Source of the DNA: CSP1-4 sp963777975
GTDB lineage: Bacteria > Chloroflexota > Limnocylindria > Limnocylindrales > CSP1-4
DNA length: 21,874 nucleotides
Reading direction: 5' to 3'
NCBI GenBank assembly: GCA_963777975.1
Contig: CAVZSO010000016.1
Coordinates: forward strand, 1 to 21,874
Shown here: one piece after another, positions 6,067-16,345 of the stretch
Layout of the letters: each line of letters opens with the position of its first letter
Numbering within the stretch: the first letter of the stretch is position 1
Translations under genes and position numbers: made by a program
The notes under the pieces: generated by a model
Told to the model about the DNA's origin: nothing
The model's database searches: none
What the model saw: only the letters and a program-made list of their open reading frames with translations

Positions 6067-9000
6067 TCAATCGTCGCGGATGGACGGGGAGGCATCGAGC
6101 GGCACGGCCGGCGTGTCACCGGCTGGCCCGACGCAGGCGCTCCAGGTCGGTCGGCGCTCAGGGCGACCTCGATGGTCGTGCCCGCGTCGATCTTGCTCGT
6201 GCACTGGAACGTGCCACCCAGCCGGTCCGAGCGGGCGCGCATCCCGGCCAGTCCGAGGTGGCCGTCGGGGACGGTGGTCGGGTCGAAGCCCCGGCCGTCG
6301 TCGCGGATGCGCAGCCGGACGCCGCCGCCACCGACGGCGTGCAGGCCGACCCACACCTGGCTCGCCTTGGCGTGCTTGACGATGTTGTGGAGGGCCTCCT
6401 GGGCGATCCGGTAGAGCGTCTCCTCGACGGTCAGCGGCAGGCGCTCGTCGATGTCGCTCTCGACCACGATGGGCAGCCCCAGCCGGCCCTGCAGCGCCGA
6501 GGTGTGGGTCTTGAGGGCCCGGACCAGGCCGTCCTGTTCGAGGTTCCCGGGGCGCAGCTCGAAGATGAGCGCGCGCATCTCGGCGAGGGCCTCGCGCTGC
6601 AGCTCGCGGAGCCGCCCCAGCTGGGCCCGGGCGCTGTCCGGGTCGCGGTCGAGCAGGAGCTCGGTCGAGCGCGTGACCATGGTCATCGAGAAGAGGGCCT
6701 GGGTGACCGAGTCGTGGAGCTCGCGGGCAAGGTGGGCGCGCTCCTCCCCGGCGGCCAGCTCCCCCGGCCTGGCGGCGCAGCTCGGTCTCGAGACGGACCT
6801 GGTCGCTCATGTCCCGGGTCGCGCCCTGGGTGCCCACGAACTCGCCGTCCTCGACCAGGCCGATGCCCCGGATGTCGGCCGGGATCTGGTGGCCGTCCTT
6901 GCCGCGCAGGGTGACCGCGCCCTGGGCGGGCACGCCGGGCTCGGCCACGAGGGCCGCCCACAGCTCGTCGGAGCGGCCCATCGACGACGGGTCGACGATG
7001 GTCGTGATGGGCTGGCCGATGAGCTCCTGGTGGGTGTAGCCGGTCATGCCCAGGATGGCCGCCGACAGGAACGTGAAGCGGCCTTCGGGGTCCGTCGCGA
7101 AGAGCACGTCCGGCGAGTTCTCGACGAGGAAGCGATAGCGCGACTCGGAGTCGCGCAGGTCCCGCTCCAGGCGCTCGCGCTCGTCGATGTCGCGGGCCGC
7201 GCCGTGGATGCCGGCGAACTCGCCGTCGACGCGGACACCGACCGAGCTGACCTCGAACGGGATGAGCCGGCCGTCGGCGTGCCACAGCTCCATGCGCGTC
7301 ATCAGCTCGAGGTCGGGGTCGGCGCGCATGGCCGCGAAGAGCATGCCCTCGGCTTCGGGCCGGTCGTAGTGGATGACCGAGTTGTAGGTCGCTCCGACGC
7401 AGCTCGCCGGGATCGCGGCCGAGCGCCCGGCGGACCGACTCGGACATGTAGCTGAAGCGCCCGTCGGGGTCGATGGCGAAGACGATGTCCGGTGAGTTGT
7501 CGACGAGGAACCGGTAGCGCTCCTCGGAGCGACGCAGCTCGTGCTCGAGGCGGTCGCGCTCGCGCATGTCGCGGACCGAGCCGTTGGCGCCGCTGAACCG
7601 GCCGCTGGCATCGAGCGAGGCGACCGCGATGAACTCGGCGGGCACGGCCGAGCCGTCCCGATGGAGCAGGCTGATGCGGCCGCGCAGCTCCTGGGTCGGG
7701 GCGGCCATGGCCAGCGTCCAGTCGATCTCGGCGACGTCGCGCGACGACTCGTGGACGATGGCCCCGAAGTGTTGGCCCAGGAGCTCCTCCGGCTTGAACC
7801 CGGTCAGCCGCTCGCAGGCGTCGGATAGGAAGGTCAGCTTCGAGTCGGCATCGATCGACCAGACCAGGTCCGGGGCGTTCTGGACGAGGTAGCGATAGCG
7901 CTCCTCCGACTCGGACAGCTCGCGCTCCAGGCGGGCCCGCTCGCTGACGTCGCTGACCGTGCCCTGGTTGCCGACCCAGCGGCCATCCTCGAACACGCCG
8001 GTGGTGGTCACCTCGGCCTCGAACGTCGAACCGTCGCGGCGCACGAGCAGGAGCGGTACACGCTCGATGATGTCCGGGGCCGCCCCGACGGCCGCGTACT
8101 TCTGGCCGGCCAGGTCCAGCGACCCGGGGTGGGTCAGGAACGAGAAGTGCTGGCCGATGACCTCGGCCAGGGACCAGCCGAAGAGGGCCTCGCCGCTGTC
8201 GGCCATGAACGTGAACCGGCCCTCCGTGTCGGCCCGCCAGATGACATCCGGCGTCGTCTGCACCAGACCCCGGAAGCGCGCCTCCTCGCGGGTCAGGCGC
8301 ACGAGCAGGTTGGAGTTGGTCAGGGCGATGGCCGCCTGGTCCGCCAGGCCGGCCAGCAGGTCGAGCTCGTCGGGCTCGAACATGCGCGGCTCGGCGCTCG
8401 ACACGGCAAGCGTGCCCATGACCTCGCCCCCGGGTGCCCGGAGCGGTGTCGCGGCCATGCCCCGCAGCTTGAACGTGTCGGCGACCTCCAGGTCGGAGGC
8501 CTCATGCGGGATGCGCGGGTCGGTCAGGTAGTCGAAGGTCGCGACCGGCGCGCCGAGCTGCGCGGCCAGGCCGTTGATGCCGTCGCCGAGCGGGAACTGC
8601 ATGCCCATCAGCCACTCGGCGTCGAAGTCGTGGACGCCGGCGACGACGACCGGCGTCAGGTACGAGCCGGTCTCGTCCATGCGGGTCAGGTGCGCGCCGT
8701 CGGTGCGGAGCAGGCGCATGGCGTCCTCGACGACCCGCCCCAGGACCGCCTCCGGGTCGTGGAGGGCGGCGATGCGCGCGGTGATGTCGCGCAGCGAGCG
8801 TTCCGTCTCGGCGCGTCGGGCGAGGGCCGTCTGCGAGCGCCGCAGCTCCTCGATGAGCCGGGCGTTGGTGATGGCGATGGCGGCCTGCTCGGCGAGTGAT
8901 CCCAGGAACGCCGCGTCGAGCGGATCGAACGCGTGGGGCGTCCGGCTGAACACCTCGATGGCTCCGAGCGGGCCACTCTCGCTGACGATCGGGGCGACGA

Positions 9001-12000
9001 TCAGGTCGCGCAGGCCCTCGCCGGCGGCCAGCGAGTCGGCCAGCTCGTCGTGCTCGAACTCGGCGGCCATGTAGTCGCCGACGGTGATGACCCGGCGCTC
9101 GGCCACGGCCTTGCCCGAGACGCCCTCGCCGAGGCGCAGATTGGTCAGCTTGACGCCCTCGCGCTGGGCGTCGCTGATGCCCGAGTCGTAGGCCCAGCGC
9201 AGGGTCTCGTTGTCGGGGTCGAACTGGTCGATGACCGCGCCGTCGGCGCGCAGCAGGCGGACGGATTCGTCGGCGACGCGCTGGAGCACGTCCGAGGGGT
9301 CGCGCATGGCGGTCAGGCTGGCGCCGATCTCGCGCAACGCCTGCTCGGCCGAGGCGCGGCGCTGGATGTCGGTCCGCGAGCGGGCCAGCTGGTCCATGAG
9401 GTTGGCGTTGGTGATGGCGATGGAGGCCTGGGTGGCCAGGGCGGCCACGGTCTCGACGTCGTCGTCGGAGTACGCCCCGGGCTCGCGCGACACCACCGAC
9501 AGGACGCCCAGCGGACCGGCGTCGCCGATGAGCGGCGCGGAGATGACCGCGCGGATGCCGGCCAGGCGCACGAACGCCTCGATCTCGGGGGTCGTCTCGA
9601 AGCGCTCGTCGACGAGGTAGTCGGAGGTCATCACCGGGGCCAGCTCGGCGAAGGCCAGACCGGCCACCGCCTGGCGCGGGCGCAGGCCGCCAGTGCGACC
9701 CCAGTCGGGCACGTCGCGCATCGCGTCGCCCGAGGCGTACGCCCAGCGCAACGCGCCGAGGTCCTCGTCCCACAGGTCGATGCGCGCGCCGTCCGAGCCA
9801 AGGATCCGGGCGGCCTCGATGACGATGCGCTCCAGGACGTCGGCCGGATCGAGGATGGCCGACACCGCGCGGCGATCTCGCGCAGGGTCCGCTCGGCCTC
9901 CGCCCGCCGGGCGACCTCGACTCGCGAGCGCTCGAGCTGGTCGATGAGATGGACCGTGGCGATGGCCACGGCGGCCTGGTCGGCCAGCCCGGCCAGGACG
10001 CCGGCGTCGGTCGCATCGAAGCCGTCGAGCCGGGTGGCGTACACGGTGATCGCGCCGAGGACCTCGCCGCGCTGGAGGAGGGGCGCCGACATGACCGAGT
10101 GGATGTCGCCGCTGCTCACGAACGCGTCGCGCTCCGGGGTGTGCTCGAAGCGGTCGTCGGTCAGGTAGTCGCCGGTGACCTCGACCTGGCGGCTGGCCAG
10201 CGAGAGCCCGGACACGCCGGCCCCGAGCTCGACCGAGATCTCCTCGAGGAGCGGCCGGTTGCCGCGGATCTTCTCGTCGTCCTGCTGGGTCCAGGCGCCG
10301 GTCAGCCCGAGCTCGCCGAGAAGGTCGATCATCGCCCCGTCGGCGCGCAGCAGGCGGGTCGCCGCGTCGACGACGGCCTGCAGGATCTCGCCCTCGTCGC
10401 GCATCGCCCCGACCCGGGCGGCGATCTCGCGCAGGGTCCGCTCGGCGTCGGCGGTCCGGGCCAGGACCGCGCGCGACTCGGCCAGCTCGCGGATGAGCCG
10501 GGCGTTGGTGATGGCGATGGCGGCCTGGCCGGCCAGCGCCCGGACGAGGTCGGCATCGCTCGAGTCGAAGGCGTCGCGCTCGACGGCGTACACCTCGATG
10601 ACCCCGAGCGGGCCGTCGTCGCCGGTGATCGGCGCGGCGATCATCGAGTGGAAGCCGGTGCGCTCGTAGAACTCGGTCGACTCCGGGCCGGGCGGGAACA
10701 TCTCGACGAGGTCGTCGCCGGCGATGACCACGCGGTCCTCGGCCACGGCGACGCCGGTCGCGCCGACCCCGACCGAGATCCACAGGTTGGTCCGCTCCTC
10801 GTCCGTGAACAGCCGCGACAGGCCATCGTCGAACGCCCAGCGCAGGTTGCCGCTGCCCGGGTCGAGCAGGTCGAGGATGGCGCCCTGCCCACCGACCAGA
10901 CGGCTGGCCAGCTCGACGACCTCCTGGAGGATCTCGGCCGGATCGCGCAGGGCGGTGATGCGGGCGGCGATCTCGCGCAGGGCCTGCTCGGCCTCCGCCC
11001 GACGGCCGAGACGCGCCCGCGAGCGATCGAGCTCGTCGATGAGCCGCGCCCGGGTGATGGCGATGGCGGCCTGCGCGGCGATCGACTCGAGGAGCTCCGC
11101 GTCCGGCTCGGCCCACGCATCGTTGCGCCCGGTGAAGATGGTGAGCGTGCCGAACGCCCCGGTCTCGCCGATGAGCGGCGCGGCCATGACCGAGGCGATG
11201 CCGGTGACGTCGATGTAGCTGTCCGCCCCGTCGCCGTGTGGGAAGCGCGCGTCGTGCGCGTAGTCACCGGTCCAGAACGGACGTCCCTGGGTGAGCGCCT
11301 GGCCGGATACGCCCTGGTCGACGGTCTCGTCGGGATCGTCCGGCCAGACCGTGTCGTCGGGCTTGAGGGCGCCCGAGGCGTAGGCCCAGCGGAGCAGCCC
11401 GGAGCGGGGGTCGATGAGGTCGATCCGCGCACCGTCGGCCTTGAGCAGGCGGGCGGCCTCGTCGACCGCGCGCTGGAGGACGTCGGACAGGTCGGACGCG
11501 GCCGAGATGCGGACGTTGATCTCGCGCAGGGTGCGCTCGACCTCGGCCCGGTCGGCGAGGCGCGCGCTCGACTCGTCGAGGGCGGCGATCAACCGGGTGT
11601 TGGCGATGGCCGCCGCGGCATGGTCGGCCAGCGAGCGGACGAGGGCGATGTGCGCCGGGTCGAAGGCCGCCAGCCGCTTGCTGAACGCCCCGAGCGCGCC
11701 GAACACCTCGTCGCCGTGGCGGAGGGGAGCCACGACCATCGAGCGGATGCCCATGTCGGCGACCACCCGGTCGGGACCGGGCGCGTGCGGGAAGGAGGGA
11801 TCGTTGGCGTAGTCCTCGGTCAGGACGACGGCACGCTCGGCGACGGCCCGCCCGAACATGCCGGTCCCGGGCTCCAGGACCACATCGCGGATGACGTCGC
11901 GGCTGCGCTTGCTCTTGATGCCGGCGTCGTGGGCGAAGCGCAGGTTGCCGGTCGCCTCGTCGACGAGATAGACCATCGCCCCGTCGGCATCGAGCAGGCG

Positions 12001-12171
12001 GGCGGCTTCGTCGACGGCGGCCCGGAGCAGGTCGCTCGTCGGGTTCGAGGCGGCGCGTGACGCGCCGTTCCGGCCGGCCTTGGCGGTCGGCACGGGATCG
12101 GGCGTCGACGGACGGGGTTTGGTGGGACGCGACGACCCGGCGGGTCGCGGCGCCTTCGCGGGCGCGGCCAC
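6067..12171 (-). CDS. Giant GAF/PAS sensor histidine kinase
   Basis: About 2035 aa when frames are joined. Seven GAF domains come first (residues about 47-195, 229-379, 411-562, 593-744, then three more at nucleotides about 9850-9405, 9300-8860, 8755-8310). Each is joined by a helical linker of the type RRAEAERTLREIAAR. Four PAS domains follow (about 8290-7935, 7905-7560, 7530-7185, 7150-6795), each ending in a GxxGxxRDxxxRxRLE linker. Then HisKA_3 with the phosphoacceptor His in ARELHDSVTQALFS (His codon 6714-6716), and HATPase with N box EALHNIVKHAK, DDGRGFDP and GHLGLAGMRAR. There is no signal peptide or membrane segment, so it is cytoplasmic. Frame breaks lie near 9865, 7410, 6765 and 6160. 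The GTG start at 12171 lacks a clear ribosome binding site and is uncertain. NarL-type partner regulators go with HisKA_3 kinases, matching the gene just downstream. Ligands are unknown; I see no bilin Cys or cyclic-nucleotide NKFDE motif. Confidence 0.88.
8852..8887 (+). repeat. 36-bp repeat inside kinase, copy 1
   Basis: Identical over 36 bp to 10492-10527 and encodes (minus strand) the GAF C-terminal segment QAAIAITNARLI in two different GAF domains. It reflects recent duplication or gene conversion between GAF units. Confidence 0.8.
10492..10527 (+). repeat. 36-bp repeat inside kinase, copy 2
   Basis: Partner of 8852-8887, 1640 bp away. Flanking linkers also share long words such as GCGATCTCGCGCAGG (near 9879, 10427 and 10969), so the GAF array is repetitive at the DNA level and could misassemble or recombine. 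Confidence 0.8.
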
Positions 12172-12407
12172 GGTCGGAGGATACGACGCGCCCGCCGAAC
12201 GCGAGCATCGCCATCCGGCCGACGCGACCTACGTCATCCGGCCGAGGGGTGGGTGGACCGCCGTCGGCTCGGGTCGGGGTCGTTCATCCGGGTCCGGTCG
12301 GCGTCTCCCGGCCGGGGCGCGACGAGGGTGGCGCGACCGACGATGCGGGCACCGCCAGACCGGCACCTGCACCGGTCGACGACCAGCACACAAGAGGTCT
12401 CACCCCG

Positions 12408-12833
12408 ATGTTCGCCTCCCGCACGCCGCTCCGCGCCACTGACGTGGCGATCCGCGCCGGCATCGTCGTCCTGGCGCTGTCCACCGCCTACATCCACTCC
12501 ACCCTCGGTGGCCTGCTGTTCACCCTGAACGCGCTGGGCTACGTCACGGCCGCCGTGGCCATGGTCATCCCGCTGGCGCTCGCCGTCCGCTTCCGCTGGG
12601 TCGTCCGCCTCGGCCTCATCGGCTACGCCGCCACGACCATCGTCGGCTGGGCCATCCAGGGTCCGTACTTCGAGACCGCCTACGTCGCCAAGGCCATCGA
12701 GGTCGCGCTCATCGTCCTGGTCGCCGTCGACTTCGCCCGGATGGACGGCAACCCCGTCGCCGTGGTCAAGCGCGAGTTCGCGAGCTTCTCCGCGCTCGTC
12801 TCGGGTCGCGGCACCGCCGGCGCGAACGCGTAG
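12408..12833 (+). CDS. Small four-helix membrane protein
   Basis: 141 aa, not a family I can name. Four hydrophobic segments are visible: about residues 16-32 (GIVVLALSTAYIHS), 34-58 (LLFTLNALGYVTAAVAMVIPLAL), 64-83 (VVRLGLIGYAATTIVGWAI) and 92-110 (AIEVALIVLVAVDFA). The C-terminus is short, polar and probably cytoplasmic. The ATG at 12408 follows AGAGGT by about ten bases. It starts 236 bp from the divergent kinase start and is followed after 66 bp by a cupredoxin lipoprotein on the same strand, so the two may be co-transcribed and serve the same envelope redox function. That link is only inference. The gene is intact, unlike most of its neighbours. Confidence 0.75.
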   Translation: MFASRTPLRATDVAIRAGIVVLALSTAYIHSTLGGLLFTLNALGYVTAAVAMVIPLALAVRFRWVVRLGLIGYAATTIVGWAIQGPYFETAYVAKAIEVALIVLVAVDFARMDGNPVAVVKREFASFSALVSGRGTAGANA

Positions 12834-12899
12834 CCGGTACCCTCGTCCCTCCCGCCCTCCATCGACCCCGACCGCTCGAGCCGTAGGAGCCCCGATCCG

Positions 12900-13277
12900 A
12901 TGCAGCGTCTCATCCTCAGCCTCGGCCTCGCTGCCCTGGCCATCGTCTCCGCCGCGTGCTCGAGCGGGTCGGCCGCGGCGCCGACCCCGCCCGCCTCCAT
13001 CCCGGCCGACGCCATCACCGTCGTCGCCAAGGACCTGGCCTTCCAGCCGACCGAGGTCGCTGCCCCGGCCGACCAGCCGTTCACCATCGTCCTCGACAAC
13101 CAGGAGGACATCCCGCACAACATCGCCATCAAGGACTCGACGGGAGCCGTCGTGTTCAAGGGCGAGATCATCAACAAGGGCCAAGAGGTCAACGCGATCC
13201 CCGCCCTGGCCGCCGGGAGCTACCCGTTCCTGTGCGAGGTCCATCCGAACATGACGGGGACCATCACCGCGAGCTGA
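12900..13277 (+). CDS. Cupredoxin-type copper lipoprotein
   Basis: 125 aa. The N-terminal signal MQRLILSLGLAALAIVSAAC ends in a lipobox-like SAAC (Cys near residue 20), followed by a Ser/Ala/Pro linker and a cupredoxin domain. The type 1 copper ligands are present: His in DIPHNIAI, then Cys, His and Met in FLCEVHPNM, in the usual C-x3-H-x3-M-like spacing. It probably sits on the outer face of the membrane as an electron carrier or copper-binding protein. A ribosome binding site, GTAGGAG, is about ten bases upstream of the ATG. The gene is intact, and a strong hairpin follows at 13343-13373. A redox partner is not seen nearby. Confidence 0.88.
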   Translation: MQRLILSLGLAALAIVSAACSSGSAAAPTPPASIPADAITVVAKDLAFQPTEVAAPADQPFTIVLDNQEDIPHNIAIKDSTGAVVFKGEIINKGQEVNAIPALAAGSYPFLCEVHPNMTGTITAS

Positions 13278-13342
13278 ATCGCGGCGCGCCGCTACGGCGC
13301 GGTCCGCGCGCCGGTCCGGCGTGGTTCCCCTCGCTGCTCCTC

Positions 13343-13373
13343 GACCCCGGGTCTGCTGCACGGACCCGGGGTC
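13343..13373 (+). terminator. Strong GC hairpin terminator
   Basis: GACCCCGGGTC (13343-13353), 9-nt loop, GACCCGGGGTC (13363-13373): eleven perfect pairs. It lies 66 bp after the cupredoxin stop and before the ABC ATPase. There is no T-run, as is usual in very GC-rich genomes. Confidence 0.75.
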
Positions 13374-13436
13374 CCTCCGTGTCCGAGGCCTCGGGTAGCC
13401 TTAGGACGCACCAGCGACCATCGACGGGGGACCGAC

Positions 13437-14349
13437 GTGCTCGAGATCATCGACCTGGCCAAGCGCTACGGGGCCGTGACCGCCCTGGACGGGGCGTCGT
13501 TCCAGGCCCAGCCCGGGCGCATCGTCGGCTTCCTGGGACCCAACGGCGCAGGCAAGACCACGACGATGCGCTGCATCTTCGGGCTGGCCCGACCGGATCG
13601 CGGCGAGGTCCGCTGGAAGGGCACCCCGGTCGGCCGCGAGGCGCGGCTGCGCTTCGGCTACATGCCCGAGCAGCGCGGGCTGTACCCGCGCATGCGGGTC
13701 GGCGAGCAGCTCTCGTACTTCGCCCAGCAGCACGGGCTGTCGTCGCGCGACGCCAACGCGGCCGGCGCTCGCTGGCTGGAGCGGATGGGCCTCGCCGACC
13801 GGACGAAGTCGCAAGCTCGAGGAGCTGTCGCACGGCAACCAGCAGCGCATCCAGCTGGCCGTCGCCCTGGTCCACGACCCGGAGCTGCTCGTCCTCGACG
13901 AGCCGTTCACCGGTCTCGACCCGATCGGCATCGCGACGATGACCGACGTCGTGCGCGACCGGGCCGCGGCCGGCGTCGGGGTCGTCTTCTCGAGCCACCA
14001 GCTCGACCTCGTCGAGGACGTGTGCGAGGACGTGGTCATCATCGCCAAGGGCCGCATCGTGGCGGCCGGTCCGATCGACGAGCTCAAGGAGCGCTCCGGT
14101 CGTCGCCATCTCGAGGTCGAGGTCGCCGGCTCGGACGGGACGTGGCTCGACGGAAGCGGTGCCCTGACCGTCCTCGAGCGCGACGGTGGACGGGTCAAGC
14201 TCCTCGTCGATGCCGGGGTCGACCTGCCCGCGCTGCTCGCCCGGGCCAGCGCGGCTGGTGAGGTCCGGCGCTTCGCCTACCAGCCGCCCAAGCTGTCCGA
14301 GCTGTTCATGGAGGCGATCGCCGCCCCGGCCGAGGAGGTGGCCCCGTGA
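13437..14349 (+). CDS. ABC exporter ATPase (NatA-like)
   Basis: About 303 aa. Walker A GPNGAGKTTT, the signature LSHGNQQRIQLA, Walker B LLVLDEPFTGLDP and the switch His in SSHQLDL are all present, followed by the C-terminal regulatory extension typical of COG4152-type ATPases. A single frame break near 13812 separates GLADRTKS from KLEELSHGN. It starts with GTG at 13437 (first residues LEIIDLAKRYG), with GGGGGA upstream. The stop overlaps the GTG of the permease gene (GTGA), so the two are translationally coupled subunits of one exporter. The substrate is not evident; relatives are linked to sodium or drug export. Confidence 0.88.
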
Positions 14350-15543
14350 GCCGCCTGCGGAGCATCTGGCTGGTCGCCCGGCGCGAGATCATGGAGCGCG
14401 GCCGGAGCCGCGGCTTCCTGTTCAGCGTGTTGTTCACGACGGTCCTCGTGCTGGGCTCGATCATCGTGCCCACCGTCCTCTTCGACGACGACGCACCGAC
14501 GCCGATCGGGGTCGTCCTGCCGACGCCGCCCGGGCTCGAGCTGGCCCTGACCACGACTGCGGGTGTCCTCGACCAGGACATCGACCTGCGCACCTACGGA
14601 GACACGGCGACGGCCGATGCCGCGCTCGCCGCCGAGGAGGTCGACGCCATCGTCATCGTGCCCGCCGACCTGTCCGGGCCGGGCGAGGTCCGCTTCGCCG
14701 AGACGACCGACCAGACCATCGTCCAGATCGTCACGGCCAGCGTGACCGCCCTGCGCATGCAGGACCTGCTGGTCGACGCCGGGGTCGACCCGCGGCCAGC
14801 TGGCCGCCGTCCAGGCACCGCCCGAGGTCGTGACCCTCGAGCCCGAGAGCGAGCGCGATCCGGGTCGCTTCCTCGTCGCCAACATCGGGGCCGTGCTCAT
14901 CCTCGTCGGCATCTTCAGCTTCGGGTTCACGGTCCTGACCGGGGTCGTCGAGGAGAAGCAGAGCCGGGTGGTGGAGGTCGTCCTGTCGACCGTCCGGCCG
15001 CGCGACCTGCTCATGGGCAAGGTCCTGGGCATCGGCATCCTGGGCCTGTTCCAGCTGCTCATCTTCGTGGTCGCGGCCTTGGCGGCGGCATCGATCGTCG
15101 GCGACGTCGAGCTGCCGGCGACCACGCCGGGCGCCATCGCCATGCTGTCGATCTGGTTCATCCTCGGCTACACGCTGTACTCGACGGCGCTCGGGTTCCT
15201 GGGCGCGCTCGCCTCGCGGATGGAGGAGGCGTCCAACGCCTCGACCCCGGTCACGGTCGTGGCCATGGTCAGCTACTTCGTGGCCATCTTCGCGGTCGTC
15301 AACGACCCGTCCGGCCCGGTCGCGACGGTGGCCACGTTCCTGCCGCCGTCGGCGCCGTTCGTGGTGCCCTTGCGTGCCGCGTTCGACGCCATCGGGCCGA
15401 TCGAGATCGTCCTGTCGATCCTCATCACGTCGCGGGCGATCTGGGTGCTGTTCGTCGTCGGGGCCCGGGTCTACGCCGGCGCGGTCCTCCAGACCGCCGG
15501 CCGGATGAAGATCCGCGACGCATGGCGGTCCGCCGGGGAGTAG
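14346..15543 (+). CDS. ABC-2 exporter permease (NatB-like)
   Basis: About 398 aa, COG1668 type. An N-terminal transmembrane helix (FLFSVLFTTVLVLGSIIVPTV) is followed by a large extracytoplasmic region of about 150 residues and then a cluster of five or six helices from residue 175 on (starting ANIGAVLILVGIFSFGF). The motif VLTGVVEEKQSRVVEVVLST is characteristic of ABC-2 permeases and contacts the ATPase. A frame break lies near 14797 (GVDPR to QLAAVQAPPEVV). The GTG start at 14346 overlaps the ATPase stop, showing coupling. Confidence 0.85.
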
Positions 15544-15580
15544 CGAGAGCGTCGTCGTGTCCAGAGGAGGGAGGTTCGTC

Positions 15581-16325
15581 GTGAAGATCGTCGTCGTGGG
15601 TGGGACCGGGCGGCTCGGGTCGCAGGTCGTGAGCGAGCTGCAGGGCCGAGGCCACGAGGTCGTGGCGGCCTCGCCGAGCAGGGGCTTCGACACGATCTCC
15701 GGCGCCGGGGTCGAGGACGGCCTGCGCGGGGCGGACGTCGTCGTCGACGTGTCCAACGCGCCGTCGTTCGAAGCCACGGCGGTGCTCCAGTTCTTCCAGA
15801 CCTCGACCGGCACCTTGCTGCCGGCCGAGCAGGCCGCCGGGGTCGGGCATCACGTCGTGCTCTCGATCGTTGGGACCGACCGGGCGCCCGACAGCGGCTA
15901 TCTGCGAGCGAAGGTCGCCCAGGAAGAGCTGGTCAGGGCCGGTGGCGTGCCGTACACGATCGTCCGGGCCACCCAGTTCTTCGAGTTCATCACCTCGATC
16001 GCCGACTCGTTGGCGGTCGACGGGACGATCCGGGCGACCCCCAGGACGTTGCAGCCGATCGCCATCCGCGACCTGGCCGCGGCCGTCGCCGACATCGCCG
16101 AGGGCCCACCCGCCGGCGCGGTGATCGAGGTCGGCGGACCCGAGGCGATCGGGCTCGACGAGCTGATCCGTCGGGTCCTGACCGCGGCCGACGACCCGCG
16201 GCCGGTCGTCGCGGACGACTCGGTGCCGTATTTCGGTCAGGTCCTCGTCGACTCGACCCTGACGCCCGGACCGGGTGCCCGGCTCGGCCCGACGCACCTC
16301 GACGACTGGATCCGGCGACCGCTGA
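15581..16325 (+). CDS. NmrA-like NAD(P)-binding protein
   Basis: About 250 aa, atypical short-chain dehydrogenase with a Rossmann start KIVVVGGTGRLGSQVV (GxxGxxG) and the later pieces GYLRAKVAQEELVRAGG, YTIVRATQFFEF and LQPIAIRDLAAAVADI, as in NAD(P)H-binding NmrA/COG0702 proteins. I start at GTG 15581 because AGGAGGGAGG (15564-15573) precedes it; 15557 is in frame but upstream of that motif. As given, the frame runs on far into the antisense of the next gene. A one-base slip near 16315 would give a TGA at about 16323, just before the convergent gene's stop, so I place the end there. The substrate or redox role is unknown. It may be co-transcribed with the ABC genes (37-bp gap). Confidence 0.78.
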
Positions 16326-16345
16326 CGCCCGGCTCGGGCGCCGCG

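Noticed and set aside
5447..6379. Plus-strand open frame spanning the composition break
   Set aside because: Its right half is antisense to the response regulator and kinase and gives Arg/Gly-rich filler; its left half has no domain.
8310..12040. Repeated 36-bp words as a CRISPR array
   Set aside because: There are only two identical copies, 1640 bp apart, inside coding sequence of conserved GAF domains, with no spacer regularity.
9949..12060. Long open frame of about 700 codons on the plus strand
   Set aside because: It is antisense to the kinase GAF array. Its product is low-complexity, rich in Gly, Asp, Val and Arg, with no domain, as expected from GC-rich codon bias.
6067..12171. Phytochrome or cyclic-nucleotide sensing by the GAF domains
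   Set aside because: I see neither a chromophore-binding Cys context nor the NKFDE motif in any of the seven GAF domains.
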